A stretch of 11,212 nt of DNA from Euperipatoides rowelli (lineage: Eukaryota; Onychophora; Udeonychophora; Euonychophora; Peripatopsidae), in the NCBI GenBank assembly GCA_003024985.2, contig PXIH01S0000558.1, one strand, 5' to 3'. Position numbers and translations under genes: made by a program. A model generated the notes under the pieces. It saw only the letters and a list, made by a program, of their open reading frames with translations. It had not been told where the DNA came from and made no database searches. Every line of letters begins with the position of its first letter. Position 1 is the stretch's first letter. This document shows, piece by piece, positions 1 through 7,745 of the stretch.

Positions 1-237
1 TTTGGGTCAGGGTAGTGTTAAGTTTGGGTCAGTAGGGTTAAGTTAGGGTCAGGGTAGGGTTAAGTTTGCGTCAGGGTAGTGTTAAGTTTGGGTCAGGTAG
101 GGTTAAGTTAGGGTCAGGTAGGGTTAAGTTTGGGTCAGGGTTGTGTTAAGTTTGGGTCAGGGTAGTGTTAAGTTTGAGTCAGGGTAGTGTTAAGTTTGGT
201 TCAGGTAGGGTTAAGTTAAGGTCAGGGTAGAGTTAAG
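1..237 (+). repeat. Telomere-like satellite, 11 monomers with trimeric higher-order pattern
   Basis: Eleven head-to-tail monomers of 20-22 bp fill this segment, starting at 1, 23, 43, 65, 87, 108, 129, 151, 173, 195 and 216. Each ends in GTTAAG (or AGTTAAG) and contains GGGTCAGG or a close variant; many contain TAGGGTTA, so the unit resembles a degenerate TTAGGG telomere repeat. Three subtypes recur in order: A (TTTGGGTCAGGGTAGTG core), B (TTTGGGTCAGGTAGGG core) and C (TTAGGGTCAGG core). The order is ABC, ABC, A, A, ABC, giving a ~64 bp higher-order unit. The array ends sharply at 237 and probably continues left of the window. Confidence 0.95.
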
Positions 238-245
238 GCTGAAAA

Positions 246-3053
246 TCCTTTTTAAATGAAATTGTACTGAAATTATTTTGTACACTGGTTTAAAAATGTA
301 AAATTAGCATTATGCATGAGTTTAAAAGAAAAATCCAATAAGTTAGGTGGAATAAGCAAACTTTTAAGATATCTAACAATAAACTTCCATAAAGACAACA
401 AAGGGTCAATAACATTGTTCTCAAAATTATTTTTTTTGACACATTTGATAAGTACATTTTGCAACAGCACTGACATCCAAAGTATCCCTCACCTCCGCAT
501 ATGCAAATTTCAAGTGATACAAAACATGAGACTTTGACTAGGGTGGAGGAGTATCAGTAGGATCAATTTCAGGAATCTAATCCAAAAACCCATTCAAAGT
601 CAGCATAAATATCTGAAGATCATGAAGGCCCATACCCCCCCCCCTGCTCCAGAGGCTTCATTAGTATATTTTTCCCAATCGGAACCTATTTGGTCCTCCA
701 TATTCGATTACATATACTATAAATTTTAGTAATAAATGCTTTAGTAAAAGAAACATATGGTATATAATAATGTATCTTAGGATATATACTGTATATGCTG
801 TAAGTATTAATAATAACAACCCTGGTTCTGATAGATAAATATTTATGCTGTAATAATTTGATAGCTATTAAATTGCATTGCTCGACTAAATCATTTTGCA
901 CAATTCTCCTCATTTGTGGTCCAAAAAAGGGAAACAAAAGGCACAGTATTTTCTTGGGTCTATAAGGTGAATAATTGTGAAGAGCCCTGTCATCAAAAGA
1001 TATCCACACAGACGTCTTAAGCATGTTAAAAACAGAACCAGTAGCATTTGAAATTCTATTAATCAAATAAAAAATATATGGTAAACTTTTTTTATTTTTT
1101 ATCACAAAAGGATAACAGACATAATTAAACGCAGTAATTTCCAAATTCATATACTCCAGTTCTATTCCTAAATGAATAGCATTAAGATCCTTGATTAAAG
1201 AATCAATATAAATAGTGAATTGATTGGAACTCAGGGGAGAACCCTGAGTCAATCCCTTCTTTAACACACCTGCTTCATACAAATTACCCAAGTGCTTGAG
1301 ATAATATTATTAGTTCAAAATGCCACGAGTCACATTAGATTGACCAAAAATATCTAAAAGTCTCAACCCTAAAAAATTATGATTTACGTGATCGTATGCC
1401 TTGGAAATATCCAGGAAAATGATGACAGCGTCCTTAGGTTCTGCATCTTAATAGCATAAATACCTTGTTTTTAACAAAAAAAGAGCATTATAAATGTTTC
1501 TACCCCTGAGAGCAAATTGAAAAGGGGATAGTACCTTAGGCAAGCTAGGAGAAATTATATAATTTAAACTTTGAGTGAAAATTTTAAAGTCGATATTCTG
1601 AATATTGATGGTTTTAAACAGACCCAAATGAATAGATGCAGATACATCTTATTAGGTTTAGGAAGAAAAAAATTAAGTAAGATGGAATAATAGGCTGATA
1701 AAAAAAGTCCTCATTATCATCTCAAACAAAAGGGCATAAATAAATGATCCAAAGACAAATACAACTCATAGCTAAGCAGATCAGGTCCAGGTGAACTATG
1801 CTTATTGAGCTTCTGTAACGTTTGATTATAAAGCTCCTTATCAATACCAAAATTAAAAACAGCCAGATTACGATCAACTACAAAATCAAAAATAGCTTCA
1901 TTAAAGGCGCTAGCATGACTCTCATCATCATATGTGACGTAAATAATAATTTTTGTATAAGATCGTAACCACGAAAACAAGTATCCCCCTCCATTAAATA
2001 AGTGAAAGAAACAAGTTTATGCTTATTAAATATTTTCAAAGCAGCTATATATTTCAATTCATTAGTGGATGCAGTAATATGTTTGCGAAATAATATATTA
2101 TTCATAATATCCCTTTTAGCAGTTAAATCTGCTAATTCTTTCTTACATTTCAAATAAAAAGGTATCTTATGACATGATAAATTTTCCATTATGCTGAATA
2201 TGAAATATTGCCAAATTGGATAGGTTTTTTTTTTTTCAACCATGATGCCTGCAATAATATTTGTGTCATTTTATGCTTAAAAAGACATCAATCTATTAAC
2301 TCCAAATTACTCTTGAACAAATAATTGTTAGCCTCAATATATATTGTGGATCTATTCAATATATTAAATCGAAAAGACGGATGGACAAAAGGGTTTGCAT
2401 TATTATGATTGGAAAGAAAAATTCTATTAGTAAAACACCATGATGAGAAAACACGACAAAGGTTTTACAACATAATCATTTTAATTAAATCATAGATGAC
2501 ATAATCTAATCTATTAGATACGCCTGAAAAATGTGTAGCCAAAGAATCCATTTTCATAACCACAGCAGCATCCTTCAGACCATTTACGTCACTGACTCGG
2601 GAAGTTTATCAATGCAAGATACATTAAAATCTCCTGCAATTAGTAAACTACCAGCATCCCCCAGAATAACCTGAACAATGTCTCGACACAAGAATCTATT
2701 AGCTATGAGGTTATTAGGAGCATAATAATTAACAAAAGTGTATTTCGCACCCTGAAAATAAAATTGAAAAATCAAAATTCTATCAGACTTTTTGATAATC
2801 CTAATGTCCATAATACCCAAGGACTTATCCATCAAAATACATACCCCCTTTGAGATGTATGAGAATGGCCCTGAATTACTTTTCAAACATGGAAATAGAA
2901 CAACTAGAATTAACTTTAATTTTGGTCTCTTGAATAAAAGCAATATTTATTTGCTGGACCATTAACATCTCAAACAACTGTTTTTTTTCTGTAGCTATTG
3001 AGCCCTTGAATATTTAAGGACCCAATTTTAAAGGAAGTAATATTGTAGGCCAT
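246..3053 (-). pseudogene. LINE ORF2: endonuclease-reverse transcriptase, inactivated
   Basis: ORF2 of a LINE nicks target DNA and reverse-transcribes its own RNA at the nick. The likely start is the Met at 3053, followed by SLNIQGL, then IQETK with the metal-binding Glu (codon 2929-2927), NYYAPN (about 2735-2710), GDFN (2634-2623), RLDYVIY (about 2510-2490) and SNH where SDH is usual (about 2405). These are AP-endonuclease motifs in order. The reverse transcriptase follows: SSPGPDLLSYELY (about 1799-1765), motif A FLDISKAYDHVNH (about 1417-1379), motif B GLTQGSPLSS (about 1256-1227) and motif C, where YADD reads YVCY (1123-1112). The C-terminal region keeps GGMGLHDLQ (about 640-614) and DFSFKLMHNAN (about 335-304). 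Frameshifts are frequent, one at an A8 run (2988-2981). The reading stops near the satellite, so the end may be truncated. Confidence 0.88.
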
Positions 3054-3444
3054 AATTATTATACCTTATATAATAATAAAAAATAAATAAAAAAATAAAA
3101 AACATAAGAAAAACTAAACAAACATAACCTACATCTTTTAGCATATGACTCAATAAAAATAAACTCAAGGTTACTTACCAGCCTATATAACTACACGGAC
3201 TGCTCACCCAGCCTCTCACAAATAAAGAAAACTTACAATAATGCAAAGAAAAATGTGGAGGATCCAAGGACATAATAATACTGCTATTATCTCATATCGC
3301 AGAACCCCCCCCCCCCAAATGAAAACATAAAAAGGCATCTCAGTTTAAAGTTCGCTCCAACTATCAATAGGTCTCACATAGGCACCACCATCAAAACATT
3401 GATGGAAACACACAAATCTTGAACCCATTTCCAAAAGTTTCACC
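3054..3444 (-). other. Inter-ORF spacer of the LINE
   Basis: About 390 bp separate the ORF1 reading from the ORF2 Met. No coding motif is visible in any frame. It contains a C12 run on the plus strand (3305-3316), which is G12 in the element's sense, and a strongly A/T-rich stretch next to ORF2 (about 3060-3120; plus-strand A/T, sense T-rich). LINE ORFs usually overlap or lie much closer, so this may include inserted or expanded simple sequence, or the ORF2 N terminus may start earlier in a decayed frame. Confidence 0.5.
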
Positions 3445-4473
3445 TCACAAATCCCACAATCCAAACAAAGGAATATCAATCCTAAGGGGAAAAAAAACTT
3501 TATCCATTGGTATTAAGTTTGAGTCTGTCACCATCTTGCACCAATGTAGCCTGCTTATCAGTTGGCACAAATTCCAACTTGGCATCAAATCATGTCTAAT
3601 ATCATTCTTCAACTTCTTACGACTGTCATTAACCACATATACAAAACTACCTTCCCCAGCCGCCTCCTGTGTTGAGGGTACCCTTCCTCCAAGCTATCCA
3701 GATTACAAACTCTTTAAGGAATCGGAAGTATCCGAAATATCATGCAAGCTCAGAGGTATTTCAACAGCTGCCTGCCTAGGCTTACGCAACAAAGCATGCT
3801 TATAGGAAGCCTCACAAACGTGATCCTTAAGACTCTGCTGTTTACACATGGAACACCACCTATAATTGCAAAAAGCTACAGTGTGATCTGCTTGTTTAGT
3901 TTTTCTGAGTTTGCACCCAGCCCTTAAGCTTACAAGACAATTCTATAGCGTATGGCATATCTTCCAGAGTAGATGTATCATTAATGGCAAACGTGATGAA
4001 AACCGATGTAGTACTAATAAGCTTGTGATCATTTATATGAATAACCGTTGGCTTAATGATTAAGACATCACCATATGGCTTGAGCATGTTCTCTATCTCC
4101 TTCCCCACCAGCTTGCAGGTATCCAAAGCATGGTCAAATCCACTATATTCATTGACGGCATATTATTAGCATAGACAATAAACGAATCACCAAATTGAGT
4201 AAAATCCTTACAAAATTGTGTAAGAGCTTCACCGATTCACAGTCGATAAAATTATAATAGCTATTATCAAGCTTACTAAATTCTACTAAATTATCCAGCA
4301 GTTGCACTGCATCCAATACATCAATTAAGTGGCTAAACTGTAAAGGCTGTGGTTTAAATTTGGCGTCAACGACAACAGTAGATGCCGTATCAACCAGAGA
4401 CATAGTGTCTAAAGTTAGATATCACAGGCTCCTTATAACTCAAGTTAACATTTTGAACTGCAGACTGAGACAT
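3445..4473 (-). pseudogene. LINE ORF1 (RNA-binding protein with CCHC knuckle), inactivated
   Basis: ORF1 proteins of LINEs coat the element RNA. The likely start is the Met at 4473 (MSQSAVQNVNL). The reading shifts frame near 4403 (MSLVDTASTVVVDAKF), again near 4220 (DSFIVYANNMPSMN) and near 4150 (ALDTCKLVGKEIENML), then continues through VLIIKPTVIHINDHKLIS, which has the look of an RRM-like beta-strand region. After another shift near 3915 it reads ADHTVAFCNYRWCSMCKQQ, where CSMCKQQSLKDHVC fits a CX2CX4HX4C zinc knuckle with Leu in place of His. Two in-frame stops follow (near 3705), then a basic tail to the stop at 3445. Total about 340 codons, reasonable for an L1/Tx1-type ORF1. Plus-strand ORFs over this stretch are antisense shadows. 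Confidence 0.75.
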
Positions 4474-4790
4474 ACTGGAATAAAGGAAACTTCCACAATA
4501 TAGTAACTTCACAGTAACACAGCAAAACAAACAATGCAATAGCGCTGTAAAGCCAAGGCATTTTAGGACCCATAATAGGTTATTACGTTTTAAATAAGTT
4601 CCGCCACATAAATAACGACTAATCTTGCCTCTACAAAACAATAATGCAACTTGCCAATAAATTCTTCATTCAAGCAAATATCCATAAAACGTAGACATAA
4701 AGCTATAACATTAGACCATAGAAAACCTAGGGCACAATTCTCCAGTGAGTGACACATACCACCAAGGTTCATGGGAGAATCAATGTTGGT
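4474..4790 (-). other. Probable 5' leader of the LINE
   Basis: This stretch lies upstream of the ORF1 Met in the element's sense. Two short minus-strand reading frames cover it (4641-4390 and 4772-4590), but neither has recognisable domains and both look hydrophobic and random. I read it as untranslated leader. No promoter motif can be identified with confidence, and the exact 5' end of the element is not visible. Confidence 0.4.
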
Positions 4791-4906
4791 TAATTAGTTA
4801 TTTTGTTCTGTATTGTTTTACACCTTTTATGTTTTGTACTATGCTGGACAAGAAAATATATTTCTTTAGCAATAAAGTGAATTTAAATTGAACTGAATCA
4901 GATTAA
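4791..4906 (+). mobile_element. Possible 5'-truncated LINE/SINE 3' tail
   Basis: The segment contains TATGCTGGACAAGAA, then AATAAA at 4871-4876, then a TTGAA-rich tail (GAATTTAAATTGAACTGAAT). A 'GGACAAGAA... CAATAAAGTGAAT(TGAAT)n' ending is typical of the 3' ends of several animal non-LTR retrotransposons and their SINEs. No coding sequence is attached, which fits the usual 5' truncation. It is too short for a family call. Confidence 0.4.
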
Positions 4907-4991
4907 TCAATCAAAATATGAAATAGCATATTCCAAAGTGCACTCAGTAAAAGCTTTTAGTGAAGTACTCTTCAATTCATATTTTTTGTCA

Positions 4992-5033
4992 TCTTTTTTT
5001 CCTCTTTTTTTTTCCCTCCCTTTTTTCCTCTTT
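4992..5033 (+). repeat. Uninterrupted 42-nt pyrimidine tract
   Basis: Only C and T occur from 4992 to 5033 (T-runs broken by CC, CCC), with pyrimidine-rich sequence on both sides to about 5057. The complementary strand is pure purine. Such mirror-like homopurine/homopyrimidine tracts can form triplex (H-DNA) structures. It ends about 30 bp before the hAT insertion. Confidence 0.8.
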
Positions 5034-5065
5034 ATTATCTTCTCATTTATTCCTTCCATAAAATG

Positions 5066-5073
5066 ATCTACAG
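5066..5073 (+). repeat. 8-bp target-site duplication, left copy (ATCTACAG)
   Basis: ATCTACAG here is repeated exactly at 6065-6072, immediately outside the terminal inverted repeats of the hAT element. Eight base pairs is the diagnostic target-duplication length of hAT transposons. Confidence 0.9.
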
Positions 5074-5168
5074 CATGGGTGTCAAACTCAAATTTTGTGA
5101 GGGCCACATCAGCAAAAATCCAGATTGGTGGGCCATTCAGTTTTGATAACAAAGGGGGGTCCCCCAGT

Positions 5169-5220
5169 GGGGTTCAGGGGCAGAGCCCTGGTGGGGGGTT
5201 AGGGGGCAAAGTCCCCCAAA
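5169..5220 (+). repeat. Two 26-bp GC-rich tandem units with hairpin potential
   Basis: Two adjacent 26-bp units (5169-5194 and 5195-5220) both start GGGGTT and carry a G-run/C-run pair: GGGGCAGAGCCC in the first and GGGGGCAAAGTCCCCC in the second. A related GGGGGGTCCCCC palindrome precedes them at about 5154-5165. Each unit can fold into a small GC hairpin, in contrast to the surrounding AT-rich DNA. The block lies inside the hAT element, near its left end. Confidence 0.75.
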
Positions 5221-5434
5221 TTTTTTTTAAAATAGGTGTTTTATCTGTCTGTTGATGTAAAATCCAAGCTATTACTAAAAATTTTAAATGAAAAATTAGG
5301 TTGTCATTGGAGTCATTTATTTTAAATTGCTCACTACTAATGTAAAGAAATAAGGAATTACCAAAGTAAGCAATAGAATTTTCATCCATATTTCAATTTA
5401 ATCTAGAAAATATTAAAAAAAAAATTTAAGAGTT

Positions 5435-5447
5435 GGGGGGGGGGGGG
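5435..5447 (+). repeat. G13 homopolymer
   Basis: Thirteen consecutive G inside the hAT element. Comparable C-runs occur at about 635-644 (C10) and 3305-3316 (C12) in the LINE. Run lengths may be affected by sequencing error. Confidence 0.85.
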
Positions 5448-5717
5448 CGATTGCCACCCCACCCTTGGGTAACTCAGTATTTTAAGTTTAATCATGTACC
5501 ATTGTTCACTATAATAATAATGTATTTGCCACTATTTATAATAACTAATGCAAAACAAAACTAATCTTGATCTTATCAATTATTTGTAAAATTAAAATTA
5601 AAAATTTACATGTCTCAAATTTTATATTAGAATTAGACTAAACTGCATTTGCAATATATTTTTGAATAACCTACAATTATTATCTGCAATGTCATGAAAA
5701 AAATACTAGAGACTAAT

Positions 5718-5813
5718 CATAGCTTCAGAAAAACGGCGGAGAAGCCCGATGTTATCTTTCTCTATTTAATAGAGTAAGATAATATCGGGCTTATCCGTCT
5801 TTCCGAAGCTATG
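5718..5813. repeat. Long hairpin (about 45-bp stem, 3-nt loop) inside the hAT element
   Basis: The left arm (5718-5765, starting CATAGCTTC) pairs with the right arm (5769-5813, ending GAAGCTATG) around a TTA loop. The inner stem CTCTAT/ATAGAG is perfect. Outward, AAGCCCGAT pairs with ATCGGGCTT, and AGCTTC with GAAGCT. A few mismatches and a 3-nt bulge near GGCGGAG remain. The element's own terminal repeats are at 5074 and 6064, so this is separate structure: a nested fold-back insertion, or a hairpin characteristic of this hAT family. Confidence 0.85.
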
Positions 5814-6229
5814 AATACTGGATTTCAACACGTTGCACGCATACTTTTTTTTTAATTTTCTTAATTAAAAAATTGTAATTAGGAAGAATTAATTAAATTA
5901 ATTACTATTTATATAAAAATGAGGTTTCATATTATAAATATTTGCACGGGCCGTGATATTTTTACGTCAGTGGTTTTATGGTACATTTTAAAATGTTGTG
6001 AGGGTTGTAAGATGATCTTCAAAGGGCCGGTTCAGGCCGCCGGGCCGTATGTTCGACACCCCTGATCTACAGTATATCCATTATTGGGNAAAAACCATAT
6101 TTTTTTCATAGTACTATTTGCACATATTTTTAAAGGAATACAACAGTTTAATACTAAGAATGACTTTGGATTCAATTTCTATATCAATGTCACACATAAG
6201 AATATTATACAGTGTACTCTGTATTTCTC

Positions 6230-6905
6230 CAATAGCATTTTTAGAAGTAATTTTATTGATTATTACACTTCTTATTTCACTACTTCAAGAATTTTGTCAT
6301 CTAAATATGAGAGTTTTAGTGTCATGCATTTTTCAATTAGAATATGTTCTACATCATCTTATGCATAATCCAAGTCTAAAAATATAATTGTTATATACTT
6401 CACTATTTCTAGCATGTTTGTGCGAGTGGAAGGATCTTTTCTGAATCCATACCAGCAATCTGATAGTACACTATTTTCATCTATATTATAGTAGATATTG
6501 TATGTATAATTTACTCCATTAATTTGGATAATGTTGGCGTGTTAACGATTGGTCTGTATGAAGTCTTACAATGTATTTGACTTTTTCCATTCTTTTGGAA
6601 TAAGTTCACATGCCATTGATAGGTAATGATTTTGTTAACAGCTTTGTAAAAAAATTCTATACATTTTTTTATTATCTTCAGCAGTAGTCATTAAATTTTT
6701 AGATAATTTAATAGATTTATTATGTGTTTTTTCTATTGTATAATCAATATCAATTTTATCCATTGAAAATGAGTAGGTTTTATGAACATTTTTTTGTTAT
6801 GTAAATCTATTAAAATAATTTATAAAAATATTTCCAATTTCATGTAGGCTAACCAGTGATAATTTCACCATTGTTTATGCTTTGCTTAACATTATATATT
6901 TGTTA
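6230..6905 (-). pseudogene. Reverse-transcriptase fragment of a CR1/Jockey-like LINE
   Basis: On the minus strand, out-of-phase pieces line up in the order expected upstream of and into a LINE reverse transcriptase. NNGEIITG (6878-6852) then IGNIFINYFNRF resembles the conserved pre-RT segment. CELIPKEWKKSN follows (about 6620-6575), then SYRPIVNTPTLSKLM (6561-6517), equivalent to the NYRPIS motif, NSVLSDCWYGFRKDPST (about 6475-6425), equivalent to QFGFRKxxST, and IIFLDLDYA-stop-DDVEHILIEK (about 6395-6330), equivalent to motif A FLDLSKAFDxVxH with a stop inside. Motifs B and C are not recognisable further on, so the copy is truncated or too decayed. Plus-strand ORFs between 6084 and 6387 partly overlap it and have no meaning of their own. 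An ambiguous base lies at 6089. Confidence 0.72.
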
Positions 6906-7153
6906 TAGTTTTTGATATGTAAACAAAATATTTCTGTTTTCGAGTTGTTTGTAATTTATAGTTCCTGTATTTTTATCTTGTTTATAAGATTTCTAATTTT
7001 TAAGTATGATAGTGTACTGTATTTTATCAAATTGTAAAGTGGTTTTATTTTTCATAATGGATTAAAATAGAGTAAATTTTATTGTCTTAATTTTATGATA
7101 ATATGCAGAATTTTATACAAGTATTATATTAAAAAGAAAGTACACATCATAAA

Positions 7154-7197
7154 TTTAATTCATAGTTTCCACACATCTAACTTTAATTCATAGTTTC
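7154..7197 (+). repeat. Short direct repeat, 28-bp period
   Basis: TTTAATTCATAGTTTC occurs at 7154-7169 and again at 7182-7197, 28 bp apart. Two copies only; probably a small local duplication beside the transposase remnant. Confidence 0.7.
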
Positions 7198-7204
7198 TTG
7201 TTGA

Positions 7205-7435
7205 ATGAAAACGGACGGGCTGTCCCTGCATAGGCTACCTATTGTGATTTTGCAGATGAAGTAGATCCAGAATGCTTCAGCAATAAATCTCTGATTTAAT
7301 GGGTTAAATCTGGAGATTTTTCTGCCCAAGGTGTTAGTTGAAATCCATCCAATGATTTATTAAGAAAATGATCATTAAGATAAGCCTTTAGATTTCTAAC
7401 ATAGGCCTAATGGTTTGGTGCCTCATGTCAATAAG
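7205..7435 (-). pseudogene. Tc1/mariner-like transposase remnant
   Basis: A minus-strand reading gives HEAPNH (7427-7410), a stop, then AYVRNLKAYLNDHFLNKSLD and, after a few residues, PWAEKSPDLTH (SPDLT at 7316-7302), a stop and IRDL. This follows the spacing of mariner-type DDE transposases: a DGAPxH box with a catalytic Asp, the 'VRNYLNEHFP' helix region and a WPPRSPDLTPLDF box with the last catalytic residue. The Asp of the first box reads His or is lost, and the region after SPDLT carries a stop, so it cannot be active. The rest of the transposase (helix-turn-helix region and first Asp) is not seen. A 20-bp duplication (7421-7460) sits at the first box. Confidence 0.6.
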
Positions 7436-7460
7436 ACAGTTATCATGTCAATAAGACACT
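7421..7460 (+). repeat. 20-bp tandem duplication
   Basis: Two adjacent 20-bp units share TCATGTCAATAAGACA (7423-7438 and 7443-7458). The duplication begins within the degenerate catalytic box of the transposase remnant. Confidence 0.85.
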
Positions 7461-7595
7461 TGTTTGATATTTACCTTATTTCACCAAAATAGATATTGTC
7501 TAAAAATGAAATATTTTTTTCTTGAATTAGATTTTTGCTATCTGTTAATGCACTTAATATTTTATTTTTCTGTTTTTAATATTTTGTTATAAACT

Positions 7596-7613
7596 ATTAG
7601 GCTATAGCCTAAT
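7596..7613. repeat. Perfect 18-bp palindrome
   Basis: ATTAGGCTATAGCCTAAT equals its own reverse complement. It is one of several TAGGCTA/TAGGCCTA words in the right half of the window (also 8057-8066 and 9125-9134, both GTAGGCCTAC). Function unknown. Confidence 0.85.
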
Positions 7614-7745
7614 CATTGCCAATTTCAATAAAAATAATGTGTTTAGATTAATTTTCTCTAGTTCATTTTTTTTTTCCTTAAAGAAAGTAAGTTAGTTCAG
7701 AACACTTAGCTTTTAATTTTGACAATTATATAAAATCCACTTTAC

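Larger units (their letters stand above)
238..4790 (-). mobile_element. Degenerate L1/Tx1-like non-LTR retrotransposon (LINE)
   Basis: Read on the minus strand, translated fragments appear in the order expected of a two-ORF LINE: ORF1 with a zinc knuckle (4473-3445), a spacer, then ORF2 with AP-type endonuclease, reverse transcriptase and C-terminal domain (3053 to about 273). Every domain is broken by frameshifts, stops or lost catalytic residues, so the copy is dead. It is unusually long for a relic, about 4.5 kb. The 5' boundary is uncertain; I place it where sequence resembling a different, plus-strand LINE tail begins. The 3' side meets the satellite without a visible poly(A) or tail repeat. 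The two-ORF layout and CCHC knuckle suggest the L1/Tx1 lineage, but clade assignment needs a phylogeny. Confidence 0.85.
5074..6064. mobile_element. Non-autonomous hAT transposon, 991 bp
   Basis: The left end begins CATGGGTGTCAAAC. The right end, read inward on the other strand, begins CAGGGGTGTCGAAC, so 12 of 14 terminal bases match. Both sides are flanked by the same 8-bp duplication. CAGGGGTGTCAAAC-type ends with subterminal GGGCC words are a familiar hAT (Charlie-like) signature in animals, and GGGCC occurs at both ends here (about 5101 and 5130; about 5947, 6024 and 6041). No transposase reading frame is present inside: the small minus-strand ORFs (5152-4907, which spans the left boundary, and 5389-5174) have no transposase motifs. 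It would have depended on a transposase supplied elsewhere. The intact duplication suggests it is younger than the LINE relics. Confidence 0.88.

Noticed and set aside
1-237. CRISPR array or true telomere
   Set aside because: Monomers are contiguous without spacers, and the units are variable 20-22-mers rather than pure TTAGGG repeats.
316-537. Plus-strand 73-codon ORF
   Set aside because: Antisense to the LINE ORF2 C-terminal region, which has recognisable motifs on the minus strand.
3419-3927. Plus-strand ORFs over the LINE ORF1 region
   Set aside because: Antisense shadows of the minus-strand ORF1; no domain in the translation.
4590-5152. Small minus-strand ORFs at 4590-4772 and 4907-5152
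   Set aside because: No domains; the second crosses the hAT boundary and owes its Lys-rich part to the pyrimidine tract.
5174-5389. Minus-strand 71-codon ORF in the hAT element as a transposase fragment
   Set aside because: No hAT transposase motif; it ends in the GC-rich tandem block, whose translation is low-complexity.
6084-6387. Plus-strand ORFs with hydrophobic translations
   Set aside because: They overlap the minus-strand reverse-transcriptase remnant, and the first includes the ambiguous base at 6089.
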